A DNA stretch of 64,000 bases, taken from the NCBI RefSeq assembly GCF_002741105.1, contig NZ_NIQU01000001.1:124001-188000 (forward strand), given 5' to 3'. The notes beneath the pieces are model-generated. The model was not told where the DNA came from. It worked only from the letters and a program-made list of their open reading frames with translations, and searched no databases. The translations under genes were made by a program, and so were the position numbers. Within the stretch, counting starts at the first letter, position 1. The number at the start of each line of letters is the position of its first letter. This document shows positions 47,058 to 55,637 of the stretch, one piece after another. Source of the DNA: Pseudomonas sediminis. Lineage in GTDB: Bacteria > Pseudomonadota > Gammaproteobacteria > Pseudomonadales > Pseudomonadaceae.

Positions 47058-48182
47058 ATGACCACTGAAACTCTCGCCAAGACTCCGCTGCACGCCCTGC
47101 ACCTCGAACTCGGCGCGCGCATGGTGCCTTTCGCCGGCTATGACATGCCCGTGCAGTACCCGCTGGGCGTGATGAAGGAGCACCTGCACACCCGCGACGC
47201 CGCCGGCCTGTTCGACGTCTCGCACATGGGCCAGATCCTGCTGCGTGGCGAGCATGCCGCGCGCGCTCTGGAAACCCTGGTGCCGGTGGACATCATCGAC
47301 CTGCCGGTGGGCACGCAGCGCTACGCCATGTTCACCGATGCCCAGGGCGGCATCCTCGACGACCTGATGGTCGCCAACCTGGGTGACGACACCCTGTACC
47401 TGGTGGTCAATGCCGCCTGCAAGGATCAGGACCTGGCCCACCTGAAGAAACACATCGGCGAGCAGTGCCAGATCGAGTGCCTGTTCGAAGAGCGCGCCCT
47501 GCTCGCCCTGCAAGGCCCGAAAGCGGTCGACGTGCTGGCCCGCCTGGCCCCTGAAGTGAGCAAGATGACCTTCATGCAGGTCGCCCGTGTGCGCCTGCTG
47601 GGCAGCGAATGCATCGTCAGCCGCAGCGGCTACACCGGCGAAGACGGCTTCGAGATTTCCGTCGCCGTCGATCAGGCCGAAGCCCTGGCGCGCAGCCTGC
47701 TGGCCGAAATGGAAGTCGAGGCTATCGGCCTGGGGGCACGTGACTCGCTGCGCCTGGAAGCCGGCCTGTGCCTGTACGGCCACGACATGAGCAGCGCCAC
47801 CACGCCGATCGAAGCCAGCCTGCTGTGGGCGATCTCCAAGGTGCGCCGCGCTGACGGCGAGCGTGCCGGCAACTTCCCGGGCGCCGAGCGTGTATTCGAG
47901 CAACAGCAAAAAGGCGTGGCGCGCAAGCGCGTCGGCCTGCTGCCGCAGGAGCGTGTACCGGTGCGTGAAGGCGCGGAAATCGTCGATGCCGACGGCCAGG
48001 TGATTGGTCAGGTGTGCAGCGGCGGCTTCGGCCCGACCCTCGGTGCGCCGGTGGCCATGGGTTACGTCAACGCCAGCCACGCCGCCATCGACAGCGACGT
48101 CTGGGCCGTGGTGCGCGGCAAGCGCGTGGCGATGAAAGTGGCCAAGACCCCGTTCGTGCCGCAGCGCTACTACCGCGGCTGA
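47058..48182 (+). CDS. gcvT: Glycine cleavage system aminomethyltransferase, T protein
   Basis: A 374-residue T protein with DVSHMGQILLRG, the folate-binding aspartate region (VPFAGYDMPVQYPLGVMKEHLHTRDAAGLFDVS) and the late SRSGYTGEDGFEISV motif. It starts 65 bp after glyA. In P. aeruginosa sdaA (serine dehydratase) lies between glyA2 and gcvT2; it is missing here. Confidence 0.95.
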   Translation: MTTETLAKTPLHALHLELGARMVPFAGYDMPVQYPLGVMKEHLHTRDAAGLFDVSHMGQILLRGEHAARALETLVPVDIIDLPVGTQRYAMFTDAQGGILDDLMVANLGDDTLYLVVNAACKDQDLAHLKKHIGEQCQIECLFEERALLALQGPKAVDVLARLAPEVSKMTFMQVARVRLLGSECIVSRSGYTGEDGFEISVAVDQAEALARSLLAEMEVEAIGLGARDSLRLEAGLCLYGHDMSSATTPIEASLLWAISKVRRADGERAGNFPGAERVFEQQQKGVARKRVGLLPQERVPVREGAEIVDADGQVIGQVCSGGFGPTLGAPVAMGYVNASHAAIDSDVWAVVRGKRVAMKVAKTPFVPQRYYRG

Positions 48183-48218
48183 TTTCCTCACTTTCCCGCT
48201 CGAGGGAAAGGGCAATGG

Positions 48219-48345
48219 CGTAGGGCGGGTGAAACCCGCCGTATGGATCTGGCGGGTTGTACCCGCCCTACGCACCGCCAATCTCGTAGCCCGGATGCAA
48301 TCCGCGGATGCCCTGAAAAGCTCCCGGATTGCATCCGGGCTACAT
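48219..48345. repeat. Two hairpin repeats downstream of gcvT
   Basis: GTAGGGCGGGTGAAACCCGC with GGCGGGTTGTACCCGCCCTAC (48220-48271), then GTAGCCCGGATGCAATCCG with CCCGGATTGCATCCGGGCTAC (48287-48345). The likely role is end of transcript between convergent gcvT and the flavin reductase gene. Confidence 0.75.
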
Positions 48346-48350
48346 CGTTT

Positions 48351-48929
48351 CTACCCCCTGATCCGCTCGTAAGGCACCCGCTCGCGTCCGGCGCGCAGCG
48401 TCTGCGCCCACCAGTTCAACTGCACCAGCGTATGCGCCAACGCCGAGTTGGCGTGCCGTGGCTCGCTCAACTGGCCCTGCTCATCGAACTGCTCCCAGGC
48501 ATTGGTGAAGCACACAGAGCTACGCACTGTCATCGCATGCAACTCCGCCAGCACCTGACGCAGTTGCTCCACCGCGCGCAGCCCGCCGGACACCCCGCCA
48601 TAGCTGACAAACCCAACCGGCCGTGCTTCCCAGGATGCCGGCACCTCGTCGATGAACTGCTTGAGCGCCGCCGGGTAGCCGTGGTTGTACTCCGGGGTGA
48701 CGATCAGAAAGGCATCGGCACGCAGCAACTGCTGCAGCGACTGATGGCGTTGCGCGGCGAGCTCCTGCGCCTCGCCGGGCTGGCGAAACATCACGGCCGG
48801 GTCGACCAGGCTCAGCTCGAATTCGCTGCGCTGCTCGATCTGTTCCCGCGCCCAGGCCACCACCTGGTCGCAGAAACGCTCTTCACGCACGCTGCCGTAA
48901 ATCAGTACCAGTCGGATGCGGTCCTGCAT
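48351..48929 (-). CDS. NADPH-dependent FMN reductase family protein
   Basis: A 192-residue flavodoxin-like reductase. The FMN phosphate loop is LVLIYGSVREERFCDQV near the start, and LIVTPEYNHGYPAALKQFIDEV is the family motif. It reduces flavins or quinones with NAD(P)H in the cytoplasm. It is divergent from soxR, with a SoxR-box palindrome between them, so it is a probable SoxR target for redox-cycling stress. The start at 48929 has a GAGGGTA site. Confidence 0.88.
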   Translation of the reverse strand: MQDRIRLVLIYGSVREERFCDQVVAWAREQIEQRSEFELSLVDPAVMFRQPGEAQELAAQRHQSLQQLLRADAFLIVTPEYNHGYPAALKQFIDEVPASWEARPVGFVSYGGVSGGLRAVEQLRQVLAELHAMTVRSSVCFTNAWEQFDEQGQLSEPRHANSALAHTLVQLNWWAQTLRAGRERVPYERIRG

Positions 48930-48973
48930 GGAAATACCCTCGGTGTTGTCGATCAAGGCCTGCGAGGGTAAAA

Positions 48974-48991
48974 CCTCAACTTAACTTTAGG
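48974..48991. promoter_or_regulatory. SoxR box between soxR and the flavin reductase gene
   Basis: CCTCAACTTAACTTTAGG matches the SoxR operator CCTCAAGTTAACTTGAGG at 16 of 18 positions, with the two changes placed symmetrically. It lies 17 bp before soxR and 45 bp before the divergent reductase gene. Confidence 0.88.
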
Positions 48992-49007
48992 TCAACAGGA
49001 ATTTTCC

Positions 49008-49466
49008 ATGGACACGCACCGCTCCTTCCACGAGCGCCCACTGACTGTCGGCCAGGTTGCCGAGCGCAGTGGCGTGGCGGTTTCCACGCTGCACTTCTAC
49101 GAGACCAAGGGGCTGATCCACAGCCAGCGCAATGCAGGCAATCAGCGGCGTTATCGGCGTGATGTGCTGCGCCGCGTCGCGCTCATCAAGGTGGCGCAGC
49201 GCCTGGGCATTCCCTTGGCCGATATCGGTGTGGCGCTGAGCACACTGCCTTGCGATCACATACCCACGGCAGCGGACTGGCAGCAACTGTCGGCGCAATG
49301 GCAGCGCGATCTGGACGCGCGCATCGAGCAAATGACGCGACTGCGCGACCAGCTTACCGGTTGTATCGGTTGCGGTTGCCTGTCGATGCAGGACTGCCCA
49401 CTGCGCAACCCCAGCGACGAACTCGGCGCACAGGGTGCTGGCGCGCGTTTGCTCGAAACGGATTAA
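49008..49466 (+). CDS. soxR: Redox-sensitive transcriptional activator SoxR
   Basis: A 152-residue MerR-family regulator. The DNA-binding part is [25 protein letters not shown], then a coiled-coil dimer helix, and the [2Fe-2S] cluster cysteines C119, C122, C124 and C130 ([12 protein letters not shown]). Pseudomonas SoxR responds to redox-active compounds and, lacking soxS, activates a few genes directly. The final 4 bp overlap the convergent tautomerase gene. Confidence 0.95.
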   Translation: MDTHRSFHERPLTVGQVAERSGVAVSTLHFYETKGLIHSQRNAGNQRRYRRDVLRRVALIKVAQRLGIPLADIGVALSTLPCDHIPTAADWQQLSAQWQRDLDARIEQMTRLRDQLTGCIGCGCLSMQDCPLRNPSDELGAQGAGARLLETD

Positions 49467-49816
49467 TCGTCCAGGCAATTGCGCCTGTTGCTGAACACCT
49501 CGCGGCGGATGTCGCGCACATCCAGGGAGATCGCCGGCACCTGCGGCAGGCGCTCGACCAGTGCGCGCACGACGCGCCGCGACAGCGCCCGTTTGTCGTC
49601 ATCGCTGCGCCCGGCCAGCACGTAGAAGATCAAGTGCACGAACATTCCCTGCTCGCCGCCGACGCAGTGGTGCTCGTACAAACTCAGGCGCACCTTGACC
49701 TCGCCGGGTTGGAACAACCCCGTGGCAGCCGCCTGGTCATGCACCAGTTGCACCAGCTCCTGCGGCGCGATCAGCTCACTCACCTCGAGGGCGGCTTCGA
49801 TCAGGCAATGCGGCAT
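49463..49816 (-). CDS. 5-carboxymethyl-2-hydroxymuconate isomerase-like tautomerase
   Basis: A 117-residue tautomerase-superfamily protein. The start at 49816 places a proline directly after the initiator Met ([12 protein letters not shown]), as needed for the catalytic Pro1. A longer in-frame version would bury it. [27 protein letters not shown] is the CHMI core. In aromatic degradation HpaF isomerises CHM, but no hpa genes are nearby, so the substrate is uncertain. Confidence 0.85.
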   Translation of the reverse strand: MPHCLIEAALEVSELIAPQELVQLVHDQAAATGLFQPGEVKVRLSLYEHHCVGGEQGMFVHLIFYVLAGRSDDDKRALSRRVVRALVERLPQVPAISLDVRDIRREVFSNRRNCLDD

Positions 49817-50288
49817 GGATAAACCCTTGATGTAAGTGAATTTGTCATACGTTATCACACAACAAATTCGATACCAGATGGTTTACCGGTTCGGCACTGA
49901 ACGCTCGCTTCATCGCCGATAGCGCCGCTACACGGGGAAATACCATTCAGACTTTCGTCTAGCCATACGTTGACAAGCGACAAAAAGGCTGTCGATAATC
50001 TGGAAAGTTGTATGACGACATATGACAACGATAACAACAATAATCAGGGCCATAACATGACTGTCCTCGCCTCTCCCTCAGCGCTGCAGCCCCTCGCCTG
50101 CTCGCCCCCCATCGTTGCCACACGCCATAGCACCGGATTCGCCGGAGGCTGACGTCAGCCACCAGCAATGACCGGCCGCGTTCGGCCGGGCTATCGCCCT
50201 CCAAGGGCAAACACAACATTCCCATCATGCCGGTCCTGATGCAGACCGGCAGGGGATGCTTCGTTCAAAAACTGGGAGCACAACAACA
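49817..50288. other. 472-bp leader of the OprD-type porin gene with hairpins and A-rich motifs
   Basis: Related motifs CGTATGACAA (inverted at about 49843), TTGTATGAC (50005) and CATATGACAA (50018) suggest an operator. Two perfect hairpins follow: CCGGCCG/CGGCCGG (50172-50189) and GCCGGTC/GACCGGC (50229-50250). AACAACAATAA (about 50033) and ACAACAACAA just before the porin start resemble Hfq/Crc target motifs. A 31-codon frame with ATG at 50057 (MTVLASPSALQPLACSP…) could be a leader peptide; evidence for it is weak. Confidence 0.45.
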
Positions 50289-51548
50289 ATGACCGCACGC
50301 AACATCATTCCATTGGCCCTGCTCGGCAGCACGGCTCTGGCCCTGGTTATGCCGACCGCCACGCACGCTGCCGGCTTCGTCGAAGACGCCAAGGTCACCC
50401 TCGGCCTGCGCAACTACTACTTCAACCGTAACTACCTGAACGGCACCGACCCTGTGATCCGCGGTGAGCGCCAGGGCCAGGCCGAAGGCTGGACTCAGAA
50501 CTTCATCCTCGATGCCCGCTCCGGTTTCACTCAGGGCACAGTCGGCTTCGGTCTCGATGTGCTCGGCCTTTACAGCATCAAGCTGGACGGCAACCGTGGC
50601 GCCGCCAACACCCAACTGATGCCGATCCACGATGACGGCCAGGCCGCTGATCAGTACGGCCGTACCGCCGTGGCTGCCAAGGCCAAGCTCTCCAAGACCG
50701 AACTGAAGGTTGGCGAGTGGTTCGCCGTGCTGCCGATCCTGCGCGCTGACGACGGTCGTTCGCTGCCGCAAACCTTCCAGGGCGCCCAGCTGACTTCCAG
50801 CGAGATCGACGGCCTGACCCTGTATGGCGGCCAGTTCTGGAAGAACAGCCAGCGTCACGATGCCAGCCGTGAAGACATGTCGTTCAACGGCGTAGAAGGC
50901 GATGACTTCAACTTCGGTGGTGGTGAGTTCCGTTTCAACGGCAACAACACCATGGTCGGCGTCTGGCACGCCCGCCTAGAAGACGTGTATCAGCAAAGCT
51001 TCCTGCAGTTGACCCACAGCCAGCCTGTCGGTGACTGGGTACTAGGCGCCAACCTTGGCTACTTCAACGGCAAGGACGAAGGCGCGGCCAAGGCCGGCGA
51101 CCTGGACAACAAGGTCTATCAGGGTGCGCTGTCGGCCAAGAGGGGTAACAACACCTTCCAGGTCACCTACCAGCGACTGAGCGGTGATACCAAGTTCCTG
51201 CGTATCGACGGCGCCAGCGGCGGCTCGCTGGTCAACGACGGTTTCCTGTCGGCGTTCGACAGCCCCGAGGAGCGTTCCTGGCAGCTGCGTCATGATTACA
51301 ACTTCGCCGGCCTCGGCATTCCGGGCCTGACCCTGATGAACCGCTACACCAGCGGCTCCAACATCCACGCTGGCGGCCGCACCGATGCCGAAGAGTGGAG
51401 CCGTGAGACCGAGCTGGCCTACACCATCCAGGAAGGCACTCTGAAGAACCTGAACGTGCGCTGGCGTAATTCCAACGTCCGCCGTGACGTTGGCCAGGAT
51501 CTGCACGAAAACCGCCTGATCATCAACTATCCGCTATCGATTCTGTAA
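50289..51548 (+). CDS. OprD-family outer-membrane porin
   Basis: A 419-residue porin with signal peptide MTARNIIPLALLGSTALALVMPTATHA. The mature start GFVEDAKVTLGLRNYYFNRNYLNG and the end ENRLIINYPLSIL are typical of OprD/Opd channels (18-strand barrel for uptake of amino acids or carboxylates). The subfamily and substrate are not assigned. It is transcribed alone and followed by a terminator. The A-rich run at the ribosome-binding site suggests catabolite repression by Hfq/Crc. Confidence 0.9.
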   Translation: MTARNIIPLALLGSTALALVMPTATHAAGFVEDAKVTLGLRNYYFNRNYLNGTDPVIRGERQGQAEGWTQNFILDARSGFTQGTVGFGLDVLGLYSIKLDGNRGAANTQLMPIHDDGQAADQYGRTAVAAKAKLSKTELKVGEWFAVLPILRADDGRSLPQTFQGAQLTSSEIDGLTLYGGQFWKNSQRHDASREDMSFNGVEGDDFNFGGGEFRFNGNNTMVGVWHARLEDVYQQSFLQLTHSQPVGDWVLGANLGYFNGKDEGAAKAGDLDNKVYQGALSAKRGNNTFQVTYQRLSGDTKFLRIDGASGGSLVNDGFLSAFDSPEERSWQLRHDYNFAGLGIPGLTLMNRYTSGSNIHAGGRTDAEEWSRETELAYTIQEGTLKNLNVRWRNSNVRRDVGQDLHENRLIINYPLSIL

Positions 51549-51601
51549 TACCGGACGCATCACTGCGTCCTATTGACTCCTGTGTGTTAACGGCACTTTA
51601 C

Positions 51602-51627
51602 GCCCGTCCTTGTGACGGGCTTTTTTT
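51602..51627 (+). terminator. Intrinsic terminator after the porin gene
   Basis: GCCCGTC-CTTGT-GACGGGC followed by seven T residues. Confidence 0.9.
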
Positions 51628-51664
51628 GCCTACCAACTTTGACGCACCCTACGCGATGTCAACT

Positions 51665-51689
51665 CGTAGGGTGCGCCGTGCGCACCGGC
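51665..51689. repeat. GTAGGGTGCGCCGTGCGCAC repeat unit
   Basis: Identical in core to the unit at 7171, sitting between the porin and peptidase genes. Confidence 0.7.
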
Positions 51690-51718
51690 TTACACGCCAG
51701 CAGCCGGCACGCGCAGTT

Positions 51719-52846
51719 TCAGCGCAAACGCCCGACCATCTGCGCCAACACGGTCAACACATCCTGCCCCAGCTTCTGCGAGCGCGCGCCATTCCAGCCG
51801 GTGCGTGGCTGCGGGCTATCGTCATGGTCCTTGAACGGCATCTCGATGGTGAACGACAGGCAATCGAAGGCCTGGCCAACGGCGTTGCAGGCCAGGGTCA
51901 GGTTGGCCTGGCCCGGCTCATCACGCGGATAACCGAAGCGGGTCTGGAACTCGGCGCCGATAGCAACCAGACGACTGCGGAAGTCTTCTTCCAACGCTGC
52001 CAGCCGTGGGGTGTAGCCCGGATTGCCCTCGCAACCGGCGGTGAACACATGAGGAATTTCCTCGTCGCCATGAATATCGAGGAACAGGTCGACGCCAATA
52101 CGCTGCATATGCTGCAGCACGAACAGCACCTCGGGGCTGCGCTCGGAGCTGGCGGACTGCCAGGCACGATTGAGGTCCTGCCCGGCATAATTGGTGCGCA
52201 GGTGACCGCGATAGGCGCCGTCCGGGTTCATGTTCGGCACCAGATAGAACTCGGCCTCGCGCAGCAAGGCGACAACCTCGGCATCCTGCGGATTCTGCAG
52301 GCGCTCGATCAGCCCTTCCATGAACCATTCGGCCATGTGCTCGCCCGGATGTTGTTGGGCGATGATCCACAGTTTGCGCGGCGCGCCCGTCTGGCCACCG
52401 ATACGTAGCAACTGGATATCACGGCCTTCCAGACTTCTGCCGCTGGCCACCAATTCAGCGCCGCGCTCCAGCGCGTTGGCAATCAAACGTTCATGCCGCG
52501 CTCGCGGGTAGGGCTCGAAATAAGCGAACCAGACGCGCTCATGCTCGGCCTGCAACTCGAAGTGCAACTGGCCGTCCTGATAGCGGGTCGGCACGCGAAA
52601 CCAGTCCCGCTGGTCGTAACTGGCCACGGCCTGGTAACCGTCCCAGGCGCGGTTGTAGGCCGACTGCCCGGCATTGGTCAGGTTGAAGCCGTGGCGTTGC
52701 CCCAGCTGGAGGCCCTCGACCTGAAAGTGAAACCACTGGAAATGGTGGCTGTTGAGGTCCGGGCGCATGGCCAGCAAGACGCGCTGCGGGTCACTGGCGT
52801 CGATGACCTGGATATTGCCACTGTCGAAATCCGCACTGATTTTCAT
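51719..52846 (-). CDS. M14-family cytosolic-type zinc carboxypeptidase
   Basis: A 375-residue protein. An N-terminal beta domain of about 130 residues precedes an M14 peptidase domain with zinc ligands in QQHPGEHMAEW (HxxE) and LDIHGDEEIPHVF. The catalytic glutamate region is LSFTIEMPFKDHDD near the end. The NPDGAYRGHLRTNYAGQDLNRAW segment is the family substrate-binding signature. This group relates to eukaryotic cytosolic carboxypeptidases; substrates in bacteria are unknown. No signal peptide. Confidence 0.9.
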   Translation of the reverse strand: MKISADFDSGNIQVIDASDPQRVLLAMRPDLNSHHFQWFHFQVEGLQLGQRHGFNLTNAGQSAYNRAWDGYQAVASYDQRDWFRVPTRYQDGQLHFELQAEHERVWFAYFEPYPRARHERLIANALERGAELVASGRSLEGRDIQLLRIGGQTGAPRKLWIIAQQHPGEHMAEWFMEGLIERLQNPQDAEVVALLREAEFYLVPNMNPDGAYRGHLRTNYAGQDLNRAWQSASSERSPEVLFVLQHMQRIGVDLFLDIHGDEEIPHVFTAGCEGNPGYTPRLAALEEDFRSRLVAIGAEFQTRFGYPRDEPGQANLTLACNAVGQAFDCLSFTIEMPFKDHDDSPQPRTGWNGARSQKLGQDVLTVLAQMVGRLR

Positions 52847-53000
52847 GACTGCCTCGTAAGCGAAATCAGCGCTCAGGATTGCAGCTCATGGCGCGAGTGT
52901 GAAGTCGCACCGCGACAGACCGATCAACGACAGCGAACTATGGTGGCCAGGGTCAGCCTAATAGCGACTTGCCCTGTTTCTCGCCTACGGAGTTTCTGCC

Positions 53001-53537
53001 ATGCCTAGCCCGATCAACCTGCGTCACGCCACCACCGCCCTGCTCGCCCTTGCGCTACTGGCGGGCTGCGCCGGGCGTGAACCCGACTCCACCGCGCCGG
53101 AAGAACAGCCGCAGGTCGACCAGCCCATCACCCAGACCGAACAAGACCAACTGCGCCAGCAGGCCCAACGCGGTGATCTGGAAAGCCAGTTCCAGCTCGG
53201 CAGCAGCTACTTCGTCGGCCAGCCGGAAAAGGACATCAAGCAAGCCGAGTACTGGTGGAAGCAGGCCGCAGACAAGGGTCACTCCATGGCTGCGGTCAGT
53301 CTTGCCTACCTCTATACCGGGCGTGACGCACCGGAGCTCGCCAACCAGCGCGACATGCTCAAGTACCTCAACCAGTCAGCCGCTGCGGGCAACCCGATGG
53401 CGCAGCATGTGCTGGGCAACCTTTACCGACGCGGTGAAGGCGGCGTAGCACGTGACCCCGACCAGGCCCAGCGCCTGTACCAGAGTGCCTGCCAGCAGAA
53501 CTACGAGCTCTCCTGCACGGCGCTGGGTCGTCAGTAA
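53001..53537 (+). CDS. Sel1-repeat lipoprotein
   Basis: A 178-residue protein with lipoprotein signal (LLALALLAGC, Cys24), a linker rich in E, Q and P, and three to four Sel1-type helical repeats (SQFQLGSSYFVGQPEKDIKQAEYWWKQAADKGHSMA, AQHVLGNLYRRGEGGVARDPDQAQRLYQSAC). Such proteins scaffold protein interactions in the envelope. Specific role unknown. Confidence 0.85.
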   Translation: MPSPINLRHATTALLALALLAGCAGREPDSTAPEEQPQVDQPITQTEQDQLRQQAQRGDLESQFQLGSSYFVGQPEKDIKQAEYWWKQAADKGHSMAAVSLAYLYTGRDAPELANQRDMLKYLNQSAAAGNPMAQHVLGNLYRRGEGGVARDPDQAQRLYQSACQQNYELSCTALGRQ

Positions 53538-53618
53538 CTCGTTGCCGCAGAGCCAACTCGCGCGCGAGCCCTGTTACAACTCAGCATGGCCAACGCGCAG
53601 CAGGCTTTGAACGGGTTA

Positions 53619-54041
53619 TCAGGGCTGCAGGTCGAACAGCGCCTTGCCGCTTTCCATATCGCAAGGCGCGGAGAAGTGCTCGTGAAAGATCAGCCAGCGG
53701 CCGCCTTGGCGACGCAGGCACTGAGTCACACGCATCCAGCAGGTTTCCAGCTCGCCCTTGTCATTGGTGCCGCCGCAGTGCAGCAGGTAATGAGTGACGC
53801 CTAGATCGCCGTCGGAGGTGAACGTCGGCTCGTGCGGTTCGAAACGCCCTTCGCCGCTGCACATTTCCATGCAGGCCTGCCAATGCGCCTGGTATGCCGG
53901 ACGCCGCTGGAAGCGCAGCGGCCCCACGGCATCGTAGGCGACCACGCCTTCCACGTAGTGACCCATGATGCGCGCCACATCCTTGCTGCGGCAGGCGTCG
54001 GTCCAACTGTTCAGTGCATCTTGCAGTTCATGCTGACTCAT
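53619..54041 (-). CDS. SnoaL-like / NTF2-fold protein
   Basis: A 140-residue protein of the NTF2/SnoaL-like polyketide-cyclase fold: N-terminal helix DALNSWTDACRSKDVARIMGHYVEGVVAYD, and C-terminal strands ETCWMRVTQCLRRQGGRWLIFHEHFSAPCD. Start at 54041 with AAGGAAAA upstream. Context with the YciI-like gene (32 bp upstream) suggests a small stress or detoxification operon; substrate unknown. Confidence 0.82.
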   Translation of the reverse strand: MSQHELQDALNSWTDACRSKDVARIMGHYVEGVVAYDAVGPLRFQRRPAYQAHWQACMEMCSGEGRFEPHEPTFTSDGDLGVTHYLLHCGGTNDKGELETCWMRVTQCLRRQGGRWLIFHEHFSAPCDMESGKALFDLQP

Positions 54042-54073
54042 ATCGATTTTCCTTCGTGCGTGGATTAGGTGAC

Positions 54074-54436
54074 TCAATGGCCAGCAGCCGGGTCGACATC
54101 CAGTTGGCGAACCGGCCGCACTTCCACGCAGCCGACACGAGCGGCAGGAATATCTCCGGCCAGCTGGATGGCCTCGTTGAGATCCCGTGCCTCGATCAGA
54201 TAGAAGCCGGCGAGCTGCTCCTTGGTTTCAGCGAAAGGGCCATCGGTGATGGCCAGCTTGCCGCCACGCATGCGCACCGTGGTGGCGCTCTGTACCGACT
54301 GCAACGCCTCGGCGGCAAGCATGCGCCCGCTTTCCTGCACACGCTGGGCGTAGGCGTGGCACTCACTGTCATGCGGGCTGTTGGGGGAGCTGTGCAACTC
54401 CTGTTCGTTGGCGTAAACAAGGCAGAGGTATTTCAT
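54074..54436 (-). CDS. YCII-related (DGPF) domain protein
   Basis: A 120-residue YciI-like protein starting MKYLCLVYANEQEL at 54436, with the DGPF motif (ITDGPFAETKEQLAGFYLIEARD) that names the family and probable active-site H/D residues. These genes often neighbour an ECF sigma factor, which is absent here. It is in the same direction as the NTF2-fold gene, 32 bp apart. Confidence 0.88.
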   Translation of the reverse strand: MKYLCLVYANEQELHSSPNSPHDSECHAYAQRVQESGRMLAAEALQSVQSATTVRMRGGKLAITDGPFAETKEQLAGFYLIEARDLNEAIQLAGDIPAARVGCVEVRPVRQLDVDPAAGH

Positions 54437-54603
54437 GGCGCGCTCCAGTTCCTCGACGGTGGGTACTGGATAGTCGAACGCAGCGAGCGCGTTTCGACAT
54501 TGGCCGGAAAAATATCGTAGAGGCCGACGAACGGTCGGGGCCGCCGCGCTCATCAGACTCCGAACTGCACCCTATACAGGGGTCAGTCGAAGCCAGCCCC
54601 ACC

Positions 54604-55323
54604 CTACTCGGGGACTTCGACGCTGACGTGAATGGCGTCGTGGCGCCAGAACTCCAGGTCGCAGTCGATGATGCGCCCGTGCTGGTCGCGGTTGACCCGG
54701 GTGATGCGCAGCGCCGGACTGCCCGGCGCCACCTTGAGGCTGGCAGCGGCCTCGGCATGTAGCGCGGTGGGCACCATGTCGAAACGCACACGACCATAGT
54801 GAATGCCGTACTCGCTGGCATAGAGGTCGGTCAGCGAACGCGTCAGGTCGAACTCGAGAATGCCGGGGAAGTAGGCCGGATTCAGATAGTGCTCGACATA
54901 CAGCACCAGACGCCCATCGATACGCCGCGCGCGGCACACCTGATAGACGCTCGACAATGCCGGCAACTCCAGCACCTGGCAGATCTGCGCGGGGGCCGGC
55001 ATCAAGCGCGCACTCAGAACGTCGGTAGCTGGCACTCGCCCCTGCTCGGCGACCATGGCATGAAAGTGGGTACGCACCAGGGGGTTGTAGGCCACCCGCG
55101 TAGGTGAAACGAACCAGCCACGGCGCTCCTCGCGATAGACCAGCCCCTGCGCCTCCAACTGGCCGAGCGCCTCGCGCAGGGTAATGCGCGTGGTATCGAA
55201 CAACTCACTGAGTTTGCGCTCGGCCGGCAACTTGCTGCCAGAGGGCAGCAGGCCTTGGTCGATCTGCTCCTGTAACGCGCGGCAGATGATGGTGACGGCC
55301 CGTGGCGCTTCTTCGCGCATCAA
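54604..55323 (-). CDS. GntR-family (HutC/UTRA type) regulator of the adjacent ABC operon
   Basis: A 239-residue regulator. The winged helix (LPSGSKLPAERKLSELFDTTRITLREALGQLEAQGLVYREERRGWFV) precedes a UTRA ligand-binding domain. It is divergent from the uptake operon at 55638, and paired dyads TGG-xCTAGx-CCA in the intergenic region are candidate operators. The ligand is presumably the transported phosphate ester or phosphonate (inferred). Confidence 0.88.
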   Translation of the reverse strand: MMREEAPRAVTIICRALQEQIDQGLLPSGSKLPAERKLSELFDTTRITLREALGQLEAQGLVYREERRGWFVSPTRVAYNPLVRTHFHAMVAEQGRVPATDVLSARLMPAPAQICQVLELPALSSVYQVCRARRIDGRLVLYVEHYLNPAYFPGILEFDLTRSLTDLYASEYGIHYGRVRFDMVPTALHAEAAASLKVAPGSPALRITRVNRDQHGRIIDCDLEFWRHDAIHVSVEVPE

Positions 55324-55335
55324 AACTTCCCCTTT

Positions 55336-55347
55336 TGGACTAGTCCA
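55336..55347. promoter_or_regulatory. GntR operator candidate 1
   Basis: TGGACTAGTCCA is a perfect 12-bp palindrome 13 bp upstream of the regulator start codon, placed for autorepression. Confidence 0.6.
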
Positions 55348-55599
55348 GCCCCATCACAGGGCAAAAACCGCTCGCTCAGATGGGTTACAAGCCTAGGCAA
55401 TCTAGATGACTGATAGATGACAACCTTGCTGCAAGCACGCCGCATGCCACTGCCAGCCCCCTTCGCAGCCCGCGAAATCAGCTACTTATCCATGGTCTAC
55501 GCTTGTGAAGCGCGCCAGCCGCTTACACCTAGACATCTGCCACACCATGGCTGGACATAAAACTGTCATTGAAGGCGCTTAGATTGGCTCGGGTATTGC

Positions 55600-55611
55600 T
55601 GATCTAGACCA
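55600..55611. promoter_or_regulatory. GntR operator candidate 2
   Basis: TGATCTAGACCA shares the CTAG centre and CCA arm of the dyad at 55336 and lies 27 bp before the binding-protein start, fitting repression of the ABC operon. TGGTCTAGACCA-type sites are common for HutC-group regulators. Confidence 0.55.
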
Positions 55612-55637
55612 ACACTCTCACTGCGAAGGAGTTTCCA

